From Galbitalea sp036271795 (GTDB lineage Bacteria > Actinomycetota > Actinomycetes > Actinomycetales > Microbacteriaceae): a DNA stretch of 17,770 bases. Below the pieces are notes generated by a model. That model did no database searches. It had not been told where the DNA came from and saw nothing but the letters and a program-made list of their open reading frames with translations. The position numbers were made by a program, and so were the translations under genes. Of the stretch, positions 8,296 through 15,307 are shown piece after piece (positions within the stretch are counted from its first letter, which is position 1; every line of letters starts with the position of its first letter). The stretch covers positions 1 through 17,770 of the forward strand of contig DATAZY010000018.1 of assembly GCA_036271795.1 (NCBI GenBank), in the 5' to 3' direction.

Positions 8296-9957
8296 CTACA
8301 TCCGATCCGGGGCGCTCACCCCGAGCAGACCAAGTGCGTTGCGCAGGGTTACTCCCGCCGCATCGTTCAGCCACAGGCGGGTGCGGTGCACATCGGTGAT
8401 CGGCTCGTCCCCCAGCGGAGTGACCCGGCAGTTGTCGTACCAACGGTGGTACGCGCCGGCCAGCTCTTCTGCGTATCGGGCAACCCGGTGCGGTTCGCGC
8501 AGCTCCGCCGCCTGGCGAACGACCCTCGGGAACTCGGCGAGGATGCCCAGCAGCGAACTCTCGCTCTCGTGGGTGAGCAGCGACGCGTCGAACGCGCTGC
8601 GGTCGACACCGCTCGCTTCGGCGTTCCGCGCAACAGCGCGAGTGCGGGCGTGCGCGTACTGAACGTAGAAGACCGGGTTGTCGCTGGTTTTGCGGCTCCA
8701 CAGGTCCAGGTCGATGTCGATCTGCGAGTCGATGGATGATCGCACGAGCGCGTACCGTCCCGCATCCACGCCGACGGCATCCACCAGATCTTCGAGCACG
8801 ACGACGGTGCCCGCGCGCTTGCTCATCTTTTGGGCCACGCCGTTGCTCAGCAGGTTGACCAGTTGCCCGATGAGGATCTCGAGGTTGTAGTACGGCTTGT
8901 CGCCGAAGGCCGCCGTCATGGCCATCAGGCGCTTGACGTAACCGTGGTGGTCCGCGCCGAGCATGATCAGGTTGCGCTCGAAGCCGCGCTCGCGCTTGTT
9001 CAGGTAGTAGGCGAGGTCGCCGGACATGTAGCCGAATTCGCCGTCGGACTTGATGACGACGCGATCCTTGTCGTCGCCGTAGTCGGTCGAGCGGAACCAG
9101 ACGGCGCCATCCTTCTCGTAGATCGCGCCCAGCTCGCGCAGCCGATCGATGGCGTGTTCAACTGCGCCGGATTCGTGCACGTCGTTCTCGTGGAAGAACA
9201 CATCGAACGCGACGCCGAAGTCCTGGAGACTCTTCTTGATGTCGCCGAACATGAACTCGACGCCGACCGCGCGAAAGACTTCCTGGATTTCCTCACGGGT
9301 TGGGATGTCCTCGAGCTCGCCGGGGTACGCCTCGACCACGCGAGCCACGATGTCGTCGATGTACTCGCCGCCGTAGCCATCCTCGGGTGTTGGCTCCCCC
9401 GCCCAGTTGGCGACCAGGGTGCGCGCGAAGCGATCGATCTGGGCGCCGTGGTCGTTGAAGTAGTACTCGCGCGTGACGATGCCGCCCTCGAACTGGAAGA
9501 TCCGGGCGAGGCTGTCGCCCACGGCCGCCCAGCGGACGCCGCCGATGTGAAGCGGGCCGGTCGGATTAGCCGAGACGAACTCAAGGTTCATGGTGATGCC
9601 CTGGTATAGGTCGCCCCGGCCGTAGTCGTCGCCCTCATCGACGATGACTTTCGCGAGCGCACCCGCTGCGGCGGCATCCAGTGTGATGTTGATGAAGCCG
9701 GGGCCTGCGACATCCACCTTCGCGACACCGGCGACTTTTGCCAGCTCGACGGCGATTTCGTCGGCGAGCTCACGAGGGTTGGCTCCGAGCGACTTCGCCA
9801 GCTTCATTGCGATGTTGGATGCCCAATCACCGTGCTCGCGGCTGCGCGGGCGCTCGAGTTGGACGTCCTTGATCGTGATCGTCTCGGTTGATCCGCGGCG
9901 CGCAAGAATCCCCGACACGACGACGAGGAGGGATGCGGACAGATCGGCTGGATTCAC
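8296..9957 (-). CDS. argS: Arginyl-tRNA synthetase
   Basis: ArgS is the class I enzyme that attaches arginine to tRNA-Arg. The 553-aa sequence has the N-terminal tRNA-recognition domain, the HIGH-type motif NPTGPLHIGG (HIGG at about 137-140), the KMSK loop in VAQKMSKRAGT (about 377-380), and a C-terminal DALR anticodon-binding domain beginning near VQYAHARTRAV. Length is normal. The start is GTG at 9957, six bases after TAGGCT, consistent with a leaderless mRNA. A tRNA-Arg gene happens to lie 1.6 kb away. argS upstream of lysA, hom, thrC, thrB and rho is a common actinobacterial order. Confidence 0.97.
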   Translation of the reverse strand: MNPADLSASLLVVVSGILARRGSTETITIKDVQLERPRSREHGDWASNIAMKLAKSLGANPRELADEIAVELAKVAGVAKVDVAGPGFINITLDAAAAGALAKVIVDEGDDYGRGDLYQGITMNLEFVSANPTGPLHIGGVRWAAVGDSLARIFQFEGGIVTREYYFNDHGAQIDRFARTLVANWAGEPTPEDGYGGEYIDDIVARVVEAYPGELEDIPTREEIQEVFRAVGVEFMFGDIKKSLQDFGVAFDVFFHENDVHESGAVEHAIDRLRELGAIYEKDGAVWFRSTDYGDDKDRVVIKSDGEFGYMSGDLAYYLNKRERGFERNLIMLGADHHGYVKRLMAMTAAFGDKPYYNLEILIGQLVNLLSNGVAQKMSKRAGTVVVLEDLVDAVGVDAGRYALVRSSIDSQIDIDLDLWSRKTSDNPVFYVQYAHARTRAVARNAEASGVDRSAFDASLLTHESESSLLGILAEFPRVVRQAAELREPHRVARYAEELAGAYHRWYDNCRVTPLGDEPITDVHRTRLWLNDAAGVTLRNALGLLGVSAPDRM

Positions 9958-9963
9958 GAATCG

Positions 9964-9969
9964 AGCCTA
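9964..9969 (-). promoter_or_regulatory. Candidate -10 box of argS
   Basis: TAGGCT on the minus strand lies six bases before the GTG at 9957. Spacing matches the TANNNT-N6-start pattern seen at the HNH, pdxH-like and integrase genes. No good -35 box is visible. Confidence 0.4.
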
Positions 9970-10038
9970 TCGGAGCCCTTCGCGTGCCAGCTGGGCAGGC
10001 GGAGCTGGCCGAGTTGGCTGTGCTCCCAATTGCCCGTG

Positions 10039-10833
10039 CTAACCCAACTGCGCGCGCTCGTGGCCGTCATCGAACGGCAACTCATCGGCTGTGACTGTCA
10101 GCGCCATCGACGTGACGGCGAGGTCGGTCCAGCTGCTGGTCAGCCACGCAGTGTCGGCGGCATCTCGGCCGGTAGCAATCCGCAGCAGCGTTGACCTGGG
10201 CGCAAGGCGAGACGAGTCGACGACCCACCACGCCCCATCGACGTAAGCCTCCGCCACCGCGTGGAAATCCATTGGGGTGAGGCCCGGCGCATACACCGAC
10301 ACCATCCGGGCCGGGATTTCCATCGCGCGGAGGAACGCAATGGTGACGTGCGCGAAGTCGCGGCAGACTCCCTGCCGACTCGTCAGGGTTCTGGTGGCGC
10401 CGTCCGTGGGCTGGCTGGAGCCCGGTACGTATGCGATGTGGTCGAACACCCAGTCGGTGATCGCCTGGACCAGCACGTATCCGGTGAGGCCACGGAACTC
10501 CGAACGCGCAACGGGCGTCAGGCTGTCGGATTGCGCGTACCGACTGGGGCGCAGGTATGTGATCAGGTCGAGCTCGTCCACCGGTTCCGGGTCGGCGCGT
10601 CCGACAACCTCGACGTCGTAGTCGACGGTCAGGATGCCCCTGCCGGTTTCGAACACCTGGAGTCGCGCGTTGTGCAGATCCCGAATTTCTCGCGACGGCT
10701 GCGGAACGCCGTCAAGCAGGAATTCGAGCTTCTCGCTGCCGATGGTTGCGCCGACCGCGGGCGTCAGGCTGAATACCATGTTGGTGCGCCCGCGGAGCTC
10801 GAGCTCGAGGTGCACGCTGGCGGTCCGCATCAT
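10039..10833 (-). CDS. Transglutaminase-like cysteine protease family protein
   Basis: The 264-aa protein has a bacterial transglutaminase N-terminal region (about residues 5-100) followed by a transglutaminase-like core. The catalytic triad is visible: Cys157 in SRQGVCRDFAH, His191 in PMDFHAVAEAYV and Asp206 in WWVVDSSRLAP. There is no signal peptide, so it is probably cytoplasmic. Substrates of this family are generally unknown; some act as proteases or peptide cross-linkers. GGAGG directly precedes two consecutive ATG codons (10833 and 10830); spacing favours the second or a slightly later start. It lies between the pdxH-like gene and argS on the same strand and may share a transcript with the former. 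Confidence 0.88.
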   Translation of the reverse strand: MMRTASVHLELELRGRTNMVFSLTPAVGATIGSEKLEFLLDGVPQPSREIRDLHNARLQVFETGRGILTVDYDVEVVGRADPEPVDELDLITYLRPSRYAQSDSLTPVARSEFRGLTGYVLVQAITDWVFDHIAYVPGSSQPTDGATRTLTSRQGVCRDFAHVTIAFLRAMEIPARMVSVYAPGLTPMDFHAVAEAYVDGAWWVVDSSRLAPRSTLLRIATGRDAADTAWLTSSWTDLAVTSMALTVTADELPFDDGHERAQLG

Positions 10834-10869
10834 CCTCCGATGATGCCATGCGCCGGGCGCTCTTCAGAG

Positions 10870-11523
10870 TCAGGGCCAGAGCAAATCTTTGACCCAGCCG
10901 GCTGGCTCGCGGAGGTAGCGCAGCCGAACCTGGTCACGCTCGCGCTCCGCCTGCCAGAACTCGACAATCCATGGCGTCACCCGATAGGCAACCCAGTCGC
11001 GGGGGACGAAGTCTGGATCTTTTTCGAGCAGTTCAAGCGCCGATTTCAGGTGGGCGTCGACATCCTCGATCGGCTCACCCTGCCTACCGGCGATCGCTCT
11101 TGCTCGAGCGTTTTTCGTGCGGGCAAGGAAGTCGAGTTTGCTGACCTCCCGTGGCCCCTCTTCGACCGTGCCGGTAACTCGGATCTGCCTGCCCTGTTCG
11201 CGCCAGTAGAAGACCAGCGCCGCCTCGGGATTATCGGAAAGTTCGCGCCCCTTCTCGCCCGACGACAGAGATGCGAACCAGAGGGACGTCTCATCTACGT
11301 CTTTGAGGATCAGCGTGCGGTTGGATGGATGACCGTCTCGCGTTGCTGTCGCCACCGACATTGCCAGAGGCTGAGGTACGCCGCCATCGATTGCCGCATG
11401 GAGCCACTCGATGAGCAGCGGGATGGGCTCGGTCGGCGCCGAATCTGTGTCGAAGTAGGGGAACGTGGCCGAGACGGTCGGAACTTGTCGCAATCGATCC
11501 CGCAGGGAAGCCATCTCAGCCAT
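10870..11523 (-). CDS. Pyridoxamine 5'-phosphate oxidase family protein (PdxH- or PhzG-like)
   Basis: The 217-aa protein matches the FMN-dependent PNP oxidase fold: SNRTLILKDVD, SSGEKGRELSDNP, FYWREQGRQIRVTG and a C-terminal dimerisation segment ending EPAGWVKDLLWP. PdxH oxidises pyridoxine or pyridoxamine 5'-phosphate to PLP, the cofactor used by LysA and ThrC. The C-terminal motif that reads RLHDR in Escherichia coli PdxH reads RDQVR here, so the substrate-binding His is replaced by Gln. True PdxH activity is therefore uncertain; PhzG-like oxidases are an alternative. The ATG at 11523 lies six bases after TAGATT, suggesting a leaderless mRNA. It is divergent from the tRNA-Arg gene with only 24 bp between. 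Confidence 0.82.
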   Translation of the reverse strand: MAEMASLRDRLRQVPTVSATFPYFDTDSAPTEPIPLLIEWLHAAIDGGVPQPLAMSVATATRDGHPSNRTLILKDVDETSLWFASLSSGEKGRELSDNPEAALVFYWREQGRQIRVTGTVEEGPREVSKLDFLARTKNARARAIAGRQGEPIEDVDAHLKSALELLEKDPDFVPRDWVAYRVTPWIVEFWQAERERDQVRLRYLREPAGWVKDLLWP

Positions 11524-11529
11524 GCTGCT

Positions 11530-11535
11530 AATCTA
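11530..11535 (-). promoter_or_regulatory. Candidate -10 box of the pdxH-like gene
   Basis: TAGATT on the minus strand is followed by agcagc and ATG. The same base pairs read TAATCT on the plus strand (11529-11534), so a tRNA promoter would overlap this one. Confidence 0.5.
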
Positions 11536-11547
11536 GCTAAGCGCTGG

Positions 11548-11620
11548 GCCCCCATAGCTCAGGGGATAGAGCACTGCCCTCCGGAGGCAGGGGCCGCAGT
11601 TCGAATCTGCGTGGGGGCAC
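11548..11620 (+). tRNA. tRNA-Arg, anticodon CCG
   Basis: A full cloverleaf can be drawn: acceptor GCCCCCA/TGGGGGC, D stem GCTC/GAGC, anticodon stem CTGCC/GGCAG with loop CTCCGGA (anticodon CCG at 11581-11583), and T stem CGCAG/CTGCG with loop TTCGAAT. The variable loop is 4 nt. The last C of CCA is followed by G rather than A, so CCA is not fully encoded. It reads the CGG codon. The 3' half, from the anticodon arm on, is duplicated at 17579-17626, which marks this gene as the integration target of the adjacent element. The gene is intact despite the insertion. Confidence 0.97.
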
Positions 11621-11623
11621 CGT
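11576..11623 (+). repeat. attL: left 48-bp direct repeat (tRNA 3' half)
   Basis: It begins in the anticodon arm and runs 3 bp past the tRNA. It matches 17579-17626 at 46 of 48 positions, with a central exact block of 30 bp (11585-11614). Confidence 0.93.
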
Positions 11624-11682
11624 AAGAAGTAGCTGGTCAACAGTCGGATCGGTTGCACCCCGCGTCGAGCTCGTCGAGACCG

Positions 11683-11700
11683 TGGCAACGTTTTGGCAAC
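11683..11700 (+). promoter_or_regulatory. Candidate integrase arm-site pair, left end
   Basis: TGGCAAC occurs at 11683-11689 and 11694-11700, direct orientation, 11 bp start to start, 59 bp inside attL. The same pair with the same spacing and orientation occurs near the other end (17458-17475), the arrangement expected for the P and P' arms of a tyrosine integrase. Confidence 0.6.
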
Positions 11701-11743
11701 AACTCCGTCAGGCCTTAGTGATCGAGTTCGGATCAAAAGCGGT

Positions 11744-12883
11744 CTACGCTGCACTGGATGATTTGGCCAACAGCCCTTGCAGTTGCCGCTCTACCCAACC
11801 GGTCTCACCGCTGTGAGGAAACGGCAGGATAGAGGCGTTGACGCAGAATAGCGGAAGCTGCGTAACGCCACCCTCGCTACTGATCTCTATGTTGACGATC
11901 GCGGAGCTACGGCTCGCGTTCGGAGCGAAAGCGTGCTCAACGCGAATTGCTCGAACCAGCGTCCACGGAATGCTGGCAAACGAGGTCGGCGGATTGCCTT
12001 GCCACAACGTGATTCCGCGCAGATCGACGACGGCTTGCACGGTGCCAATGTCAAAGTCGTTTATCGGATCGATCAGACCGAGCCGCCGAAGTCCCGCAGA
12101 GATATCGGCGGATCGAGCGAAGGAAAAAACAAGCGTTCCCGGAAATCGCTTCAGAAGTCGGCGCCGCTCGAGTGTTCGACCGCCCAGAAGAGCAAGCCAT
12201 AGCAAAGCGCACCCTCCAACGCTTGCAACAAAGGTAATGACGTAGCCACCGACGTTGACCCTCCCAAAATGGAGCCCGACATCGATCGTCACGAAGGCAG
12301 AGATCCCGAGGCCCAGCAGCGCGGTAATAGCTATTTGCGTTGACGCAGAAGGCCGTGAAGTGAGGACAACTCCTTCGCCGGATGGCGACGGAGAAAGAAG
12401 GTGAGGAGCTGTGTGGATGACGTCGTCGCGAATCTCGCGGGCGCGAGCTATCGGTGTGGGCTCGAACGGCATTTGCTCGACCTCCAGCCGCTCCTCGTCG
12501 CCGACATAGGAAGACGCCTTCTTGGAACTCGGAAACGGAGTTCCTGCGGCCCGAACTATCGCACCGGTCTTTGCGTCAACCTGATCGAGGTTGATCCGCC
12601 AGTTCGAGCGCGATGTGTAGCCAGCGTTCGACTCGACCCGGTCTCGCACCGCCTGTCCAATCCACGTGGCTCCCATGAAGCCGAGCGGCAACAGAAGAAT
12701 CGGATACCAGATCACCTGCGGTGAGTGTGCTGCAAAAATGAAAAGCGCTATGAAGCCGAGTACGGCGATTGGATACGAATAGATGTGAAGCTTCTGCCAG
12801 CGCCGCGCTGAAATGCCTGGCAAGAGGCGTGACGTCTCCTTGCCGTCCTCTGTGGGCTGATCGCTTGACATTGTGGCAACCAT
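11744..12883 (-). CDS. Four-helix membrane protein with C-terminal PH-like domain, unknown function
   Basis: I do not recognise a named family. The 379-aa protein has two hydrophobic hairpins, about residues 36-53/57-78 and 183-204/213-235, separated by a polar loop of about 100 residues. After them comes a soluble tail (about 247-372) with a bacterial PH-like look: alternating beta segments, DLRGITLW, SIPWTLVRAIRVE, and a final amphipathic helix (WVERQLQGLLAK). Both termini are probably cytoplasmic. It starts 36 bp after the integrase stop on the same strand and could be cotranscribed. A later ATG at 12871 (MSSDQ) is an alternative start. The tail resembles the broken gene at the other end of the island. 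Base composition is lower in G+C than the neighbouring biosynthetic genes. Confidence 0.75.
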   Translation of the reverse strand: MVATMSSDQPTEDGKETSRLLPGISARRWQKLHIYSYPIAVLGFIALFIFAAHSPQVIWYPILLLPLGFMGATWIGQAVRDRVESNAGYTSRSNWRINLDQVDAKTGAIVRAAGTPFPSSKKASSYVGDEERLEVEQMPFEPTPIARAREIRDDVIHTAPHLLSPSPSGEGVVLTSRPSASTQIAITALLGLGISAFVTIDVGLHFGRVNVGGYVITFVASVGGCALLWLALLGGRTLERRRLLKRFPGTLVFSFARSADISAGLRRLGLIDPINDFDIGTVQAVVDLRGITLWQGNPPTSFASIPWTLVRAIRVEHAFAPNASRSSAIVNIEISSEGGVTQLPLFCVNASILPFPHSGETGWVERQLQGLLAKSSSAA

Positions 12884-12919
12884 ATTGCCGCCATAAGTGG
12901 CGCAGCCAGTTGCGCAGCT

Positions 12920-14047
12920 TCAGGATGTTTCTGTGTCGGAGCTGACCTGACGCAATCGCTGGTCCAAGGCGGCCGACACAGAATCCAAGTCCGTGTCGAA
13001 TAAGTCCGAGTACACATCAAGCGTGACGGCTGCTGACGCGTGGCCGAGCATCCGCTGGACAGCTTTGACGTTCGCGCCAGCGCTAATTGCGAGGCTCGCG
13101 GCCGTGTGCCGTAGCTCGTGTGGAGTCAGTCCTGGCTGGCCGATCGTCTCTGCCGCTTCGTCCAGCCAGCCTCGACGGAACACTCGCCCCCGCAGCCACC
13201 CACCTCGTGCCGCCGCGAAGACTGGCAAGCCATCTTCTTTGCCTTTGACGTGAGTCTCTAGTTCGGCGAGGATCGTGGCCGGCACTGGAATGGAACGCGC
13301 CTCATAGTCCTTCGGCTCTGAGTCGATCTGGATGCCGTCGATCTCAACGATGGTGTGCTGGATCTCGAGGCGGCCGCGTTTGAAGTCGATGTCTTTTACG
13401 CGTAGCCCTGACGCTTCGCCCCACCGAAGTCCGCAATATGCGAGCACGAGGACCAGCAAGCCGTAACCGTTCGACTGCCCGCGATAGATGCCGCGGCCGA
13501 GCGTGTCGACGGAGTCGGCGAGATCTCTCACTTCCGAATGCGTGAGATATCGCTTGGATGCCTTCGAGACTTTCGGCAGGTTCAACCCGTGCGCCGGGTT
13601 CGCTGGCAGTCGTCCATCCTTGACAGCCATCTGCAGAGCTCCAGAGAGCACGTTGACGATCTTGCGCACGCTCGCCGCCCCCTGCGTCTTTGAGAGCGCC
13701 CCGGCCCAGTTCTGGACGAGCTGATGGTTCAGGGACGCGAGTGGGTATCCGCCGAGGTCCGGCTTGATGTGCCGAACGACGATTCCGCGGACACGCTCAC
13801 GCGAGGTCTCACGCCAGTCCGATCGGCTCGCCGTCCAAGCGTCGAGCCACTCCCCCAGCAGCACTCGTGATTTCGCGGGATCGACGTAGGCTCCGCGGCT
13901 CTTGTCGATCTCGACCTTCGCCAGGAACAACTCGGCATCACGTTTGGTCTTGAAGCCGCGCTTCTGAGTCTGGATGTGGTTGGGCTTGCGATAGATCACT
14001 CGATATCGCTTGCCCGCGTGCGTTTCGTATGCGGTGACGCTCCCCAT
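12920..14047 (-). CDS. int: Tyrosine recombinase / phage-type integrase
   Basis: This enzyme cuts and rejoins DNA at the att sites to integrate or excise the island. The 375-aa protein has an arm-binding N-terminal part (about 1-60, with Arg/Lys-rich GKRYRVIYRKP), a core-binding SAM-like domain (about 65-155) and a catalytic domain. All expected catalytic residues are present: Arg208 (GLRWGEASGL), Lys246 (EPKDYEARSIPVP), His310 and Arg313 (HELRH), His336 (LGHASAAVT) and Tyr346 (DVYSDLF). It is probably active. The ATG at 14047 lies six bases after TAGATT, suggesting leaderless mRNA. It is transcribed toward the tRNA gene. Confidence 0.96.
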   Translation of the reverse strand: MGSVTAYETHAGKRYRVIYRKPNHIQTQKRGFKTKRDAELFLAKVEIDKSRGAYVDPAKSRVLLGEWLDAWTASRSDWRETSRERVRGIVVRHIKPDLGGYPLASLNHQLVQNWAGALSKTQGAASVRKIVNVLSGALQMAVKDGRLPANPAHGLNLPKVSKASKRYLTHSEVRDLADSVDTLGRGIYRGQSNGYGLLVLVLAYCGLRWGEASGLRVKDIDFKRGRLEIQHTIVEIDGIQIDSEPKDYEARSIPVPATILAELETHVKGKEDGLPVFAAARGGWLRGRVFRRGWLDEAAETIGQPGLTPHELRHTAASLAISAGANVKAVQRMLGHASAAVTLDVYSDLFDTDLDSVSAALDQRLRQVSSDTETS

Positions 14048-14053
14048 GCGAAG

Positions 14054-14059
14054 AATCTA
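14054..14059 (-). promoter_or_regulatory. Candidate -10 box of the integrase gene
   Basis: TAGATT on the minus strand, then cttcgc, then ATG. The hexamer and spacing are identical to those of the chromosomal pdxH-like gene. Confidence 0.5.
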
Positions 14060-14104
14060 AATCTGACCGCTGACTTCACATCGTGTTGCATGCGGCCAGG
14101 TCGT

Positions 14105-14329
14105 TCAGTGCGGCCCAGCGAGAATTCCGACAAGCACGAGAATCACTCCGAAGCACATGCAGAAAATGCTTACAGCCAACACGACTGCGGGAGTCGAGCT
14201 ATTTCGAACCACTTCGAATCGCTGCGCAGCGGCGTTCGCTTTTGCTATGGGGCGCCTGTAGCGCACACCGACTGTTCCGGCAGCGATGACGATTGCGCCG
14301 ATGATGACCGCGGGCCATTCAACGTTCAC
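14105..14329 (-). CDS. Small two-helix membrane protein, unknown function
   Basis: The 74-aa product has two clear hydrophobic helices: PAVIIGAIVIAAGTVGV (about residues 6-22) and AVVLAVSIFCMCFGVILVLV (about 48-67), joined by a basic loop (RYRRPIAKANAAAQRFEVVR). By the positive-inside rule the loop is cytoplasmic. The start is GTG at 14329, with GAAGGCGAG about seven bases upstream as ribosome-binding site, which supports a real gene. It lies 57 bp upstream of the integrase on the same strand. No family is recognised; phage-like small membrane proteins and toxin-type peptides are both possible. Confidence 0.6.
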   Translation of the reverse strand: MNVEWPAVIIGAIVIAAGTVGVRYRRPIAKANAAAQRFEVVRNSSTPAVVLAVSIFCMCFGVILVLVGILAGPH

Positions 14330-14450
14330 AGTTCTCGCCTTCTCGAAACTTGCTAACCGGTTTCAGATGCTTCCATAGTCTGCTTCATTGCTTGCGCCCG
14401 GTGTTAGCGTGCGCGAATCGCTCGAAATCTCTGCTCCGGTTTTTCTTTTT

Positions 14451-14567
14451 GGATGCCTGTCATTCCGCCACTCCCTTGCATCCCAACCCCTCTTGCTCAG
14501 AACTTGTGAAGAGTGAGAGGGGTTGGGATGTGCACCTCGCGCAGGAGTGGCGGAATGACAGGGATCC
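14451..14567. other. Very strong nested inverted repeat (117 nt)
   Basis: Outer arms 14451-14474 and 14544-14567 pair at 23 of 24 positions; 19 bp are continuous (CCTGTCATTCCGCCACTCC and its complement). Inner arms 14479-14492 and 14517-14530 pair 14/14 (CATCCCAACCCCTC) and extend by six more weak pairs to a 12-nt loop. The asymmetric bulge 14531-14543 has TGC/GCA ends and could form its own small stem. No T-run follows on the plus strand, and on the minus strand the hairpin is followed by A-rich sequence, so it is not an intrinsic terminator. The gene-free stretch 14330-14708 holds this, the next hairpin and the XRE operator; I see nothing in 14330-14450 except an AACCGGTT palindrome and a T-rich run at 14440-14450. 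Confidence 0.85.
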
Positions 14568-14576
14568 GAGCCCCTC

Positions 14577-14613
14577 ACCCGGTCGTCCACCCAGGCGCTT
14601 GCAACGACCGGGT
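14577..14613. other. Second stem-loop, with flanking 7-bp complementary ends
   Basis: ACCCGGTCGT (14577-14586) and ACGACCGGGT (14604-14613) pair perfectly across a 17-nt loop. Just outside, GAGCCCC (14568-14574) can pair with GGGGCTC (14642-14648), closing a larger domain. It directly adjoins the nested inverted repeat, so 14451-14648 could fold as one multi-stem structure as single-stranded DNA or RNA. Confidence 0.7.
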
Positions 14614-14673
14614 AAACGACCGCCTACTCGGTAAGCATTTCGGGGCTCTAGCGAGCGCCAGTTGGATGCTCTA

Positions 14674-14693
14674 ATATATCGACTTAGATATAT
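14674..14693. promoter_or_regulatory. Operator-like palindrome upstream of the XRE gene
   Basis: ATATATC-gactta-GATATAT is a 7-bp inverted repeat with a 6-bp spacer, ending 15 bp before the XRE start. It is strikingly AT-rich for this genome and overlaps the expected -10 region (TATATA at 14689-14694). It is a natural site for autoregulation by the XRE protein. Confidence 0.55.
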
Positions 14694-14708
14694 ATCCGTG
14701 GAGGCAAA

Positions 14709-15284
14709 ATGACGGCATCGACACTGCTTCGATCAGCGCGCCTGACGAGTGGCATCAGTCAGGGCAACCTCGCGGCGCGCGCGAAAACGAGTCAACCGGA
14801 CATCTCAAGTATCGAAGCTGGCAAACGCACTCCGACAGTCGACACTCTCGAACGCCTTCTCCGACAGACCGGCAACCGCATCATCGCTGTACCCGGCGTC
14901 GGCCCCGATGCGATCGAGACCGCGGAGCGGATCTCGGTTGCGCTCAAGCCCGGCTCGACCGACTCGGCGCTCCGCGCCTTCTTGGACTACTCGGACAGCC
15001 TTCACCGCGCGAAGGGCGTCGACCGCGTTGTCCTCACTGTCACGGAGCCACACTCGACGGGGTCTCGCGCCTGGGACGCAGCTCTAGGCGCGTTAGCCGA
15101 CTACTGGCTCTCAAAGTCGAAGCTTCCAAAGCCTGAGTGGATAAGTGCACCCCGTCGCACGCTGCCCGAGGCACAATCGCCGCAGCTCGGCAAATATGAC
15201 CTCGAACCTAACCGGGCGAACGTGCCACCCGAGTTTCTTCGCCGCAACGTCCTCATTGAACGCGAAACCCTGGAGAGCGTCTAA
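14709..15284 (+). CDS. XRE-family HTH protein, first gene of the nucleotidyltransferase cassette
   Basis: The 191-aa protein has an N-terminal Cro/C1-type HTH (about residues 4-57: RLTSGISQGNLAARAKTSQPD as two helices, then SSIEAGKRTPTVDTLERLL). The C-terminal part (about 65-191) is a separate domain with AWDAALGALADYWLSKSKL, PKPEW and PPEFLRRNVLIERETLESV. I recall this type of tail from actinobacterial HTH proteins encoded beside nucleotidyltransferases; that link is from memory, not tested. GGAGG-caaa-ATG gives a strong ribosome-binding site, and an AT-rich palindrome lies upstream. It is probably a DNA-binding antitoxin or regulator. A 78-bp gap with its own promoter separates it from the next gene. 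Confidence 0.85.
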   Translation: MTASTLLRSARLTSGISQGNLAARAKTSQPDISSIEAGKRTPTVDTLERLLRQTGNRIIAVPGVGPDAIETAERISVALKPGSTDSALRAFLDYSDSLHRAKGVDRVVLTVTEPHSTGSRAWDAALGALADYWLSKSKLPKPEWISAPRRTLPEAQSPQLGKYDLEPNRANVPPEFLRRNVLIERETLESV

Positions 15285-15307
15285 GGGCTGGCGCCGTGAT
15301 GAACGCA

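Noticed and set aside
9986..10009. Hairpin GCCAGCT/AGCTGGC between the transglutaminase-like gene and argS as a terminator
   Set aside because: It has a 7-bp stem and a 10-nt loop but no T-run on either side, so there is no support for termination.
10261..11625. A 454-codon plus-strand frame running into the tRNA gene
   Set aside because: It is a shadow of the transglutaminase-like and PdxH-like genes and reads through the tRNA, which no real gene would do.
11533..11754. Minus-strand frame containing HADSNCGPCLRRA, and its twin at 17527-17739
   Set aside because: Both are the antisense reading of the tRNA-Arg 3' half and its att copy, a well-known false gene in databases. They do confirm the duplication.
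14451..14567. Intrinsic terminator for the integrase-side or cassette-side genes
   Set aside because: No T-run follows the stem on either strand, the stem is far too long, and no gene ends next to it.
14451..14567. MITE or insertion-sequence remnant
   Set aside because: The inverted arms are not flanked by a visible target-site duplication and there is no transposase fragment.
14363..14590. 75-codon minus-strand frame over the nested inverted repeat
   Set aside because: Its sequence is explained by the palindrome itself (the same residues CHSAT and EWRND arise from the two arms). No ribosome-binding site or domain.
14451..14648. Retron msr-msd RNA or type III toxin-antitoxin RNA
   Set aside because: There is no reverse transcriptase nearby, and no tandem RNA repeats of the ToxIN kind.
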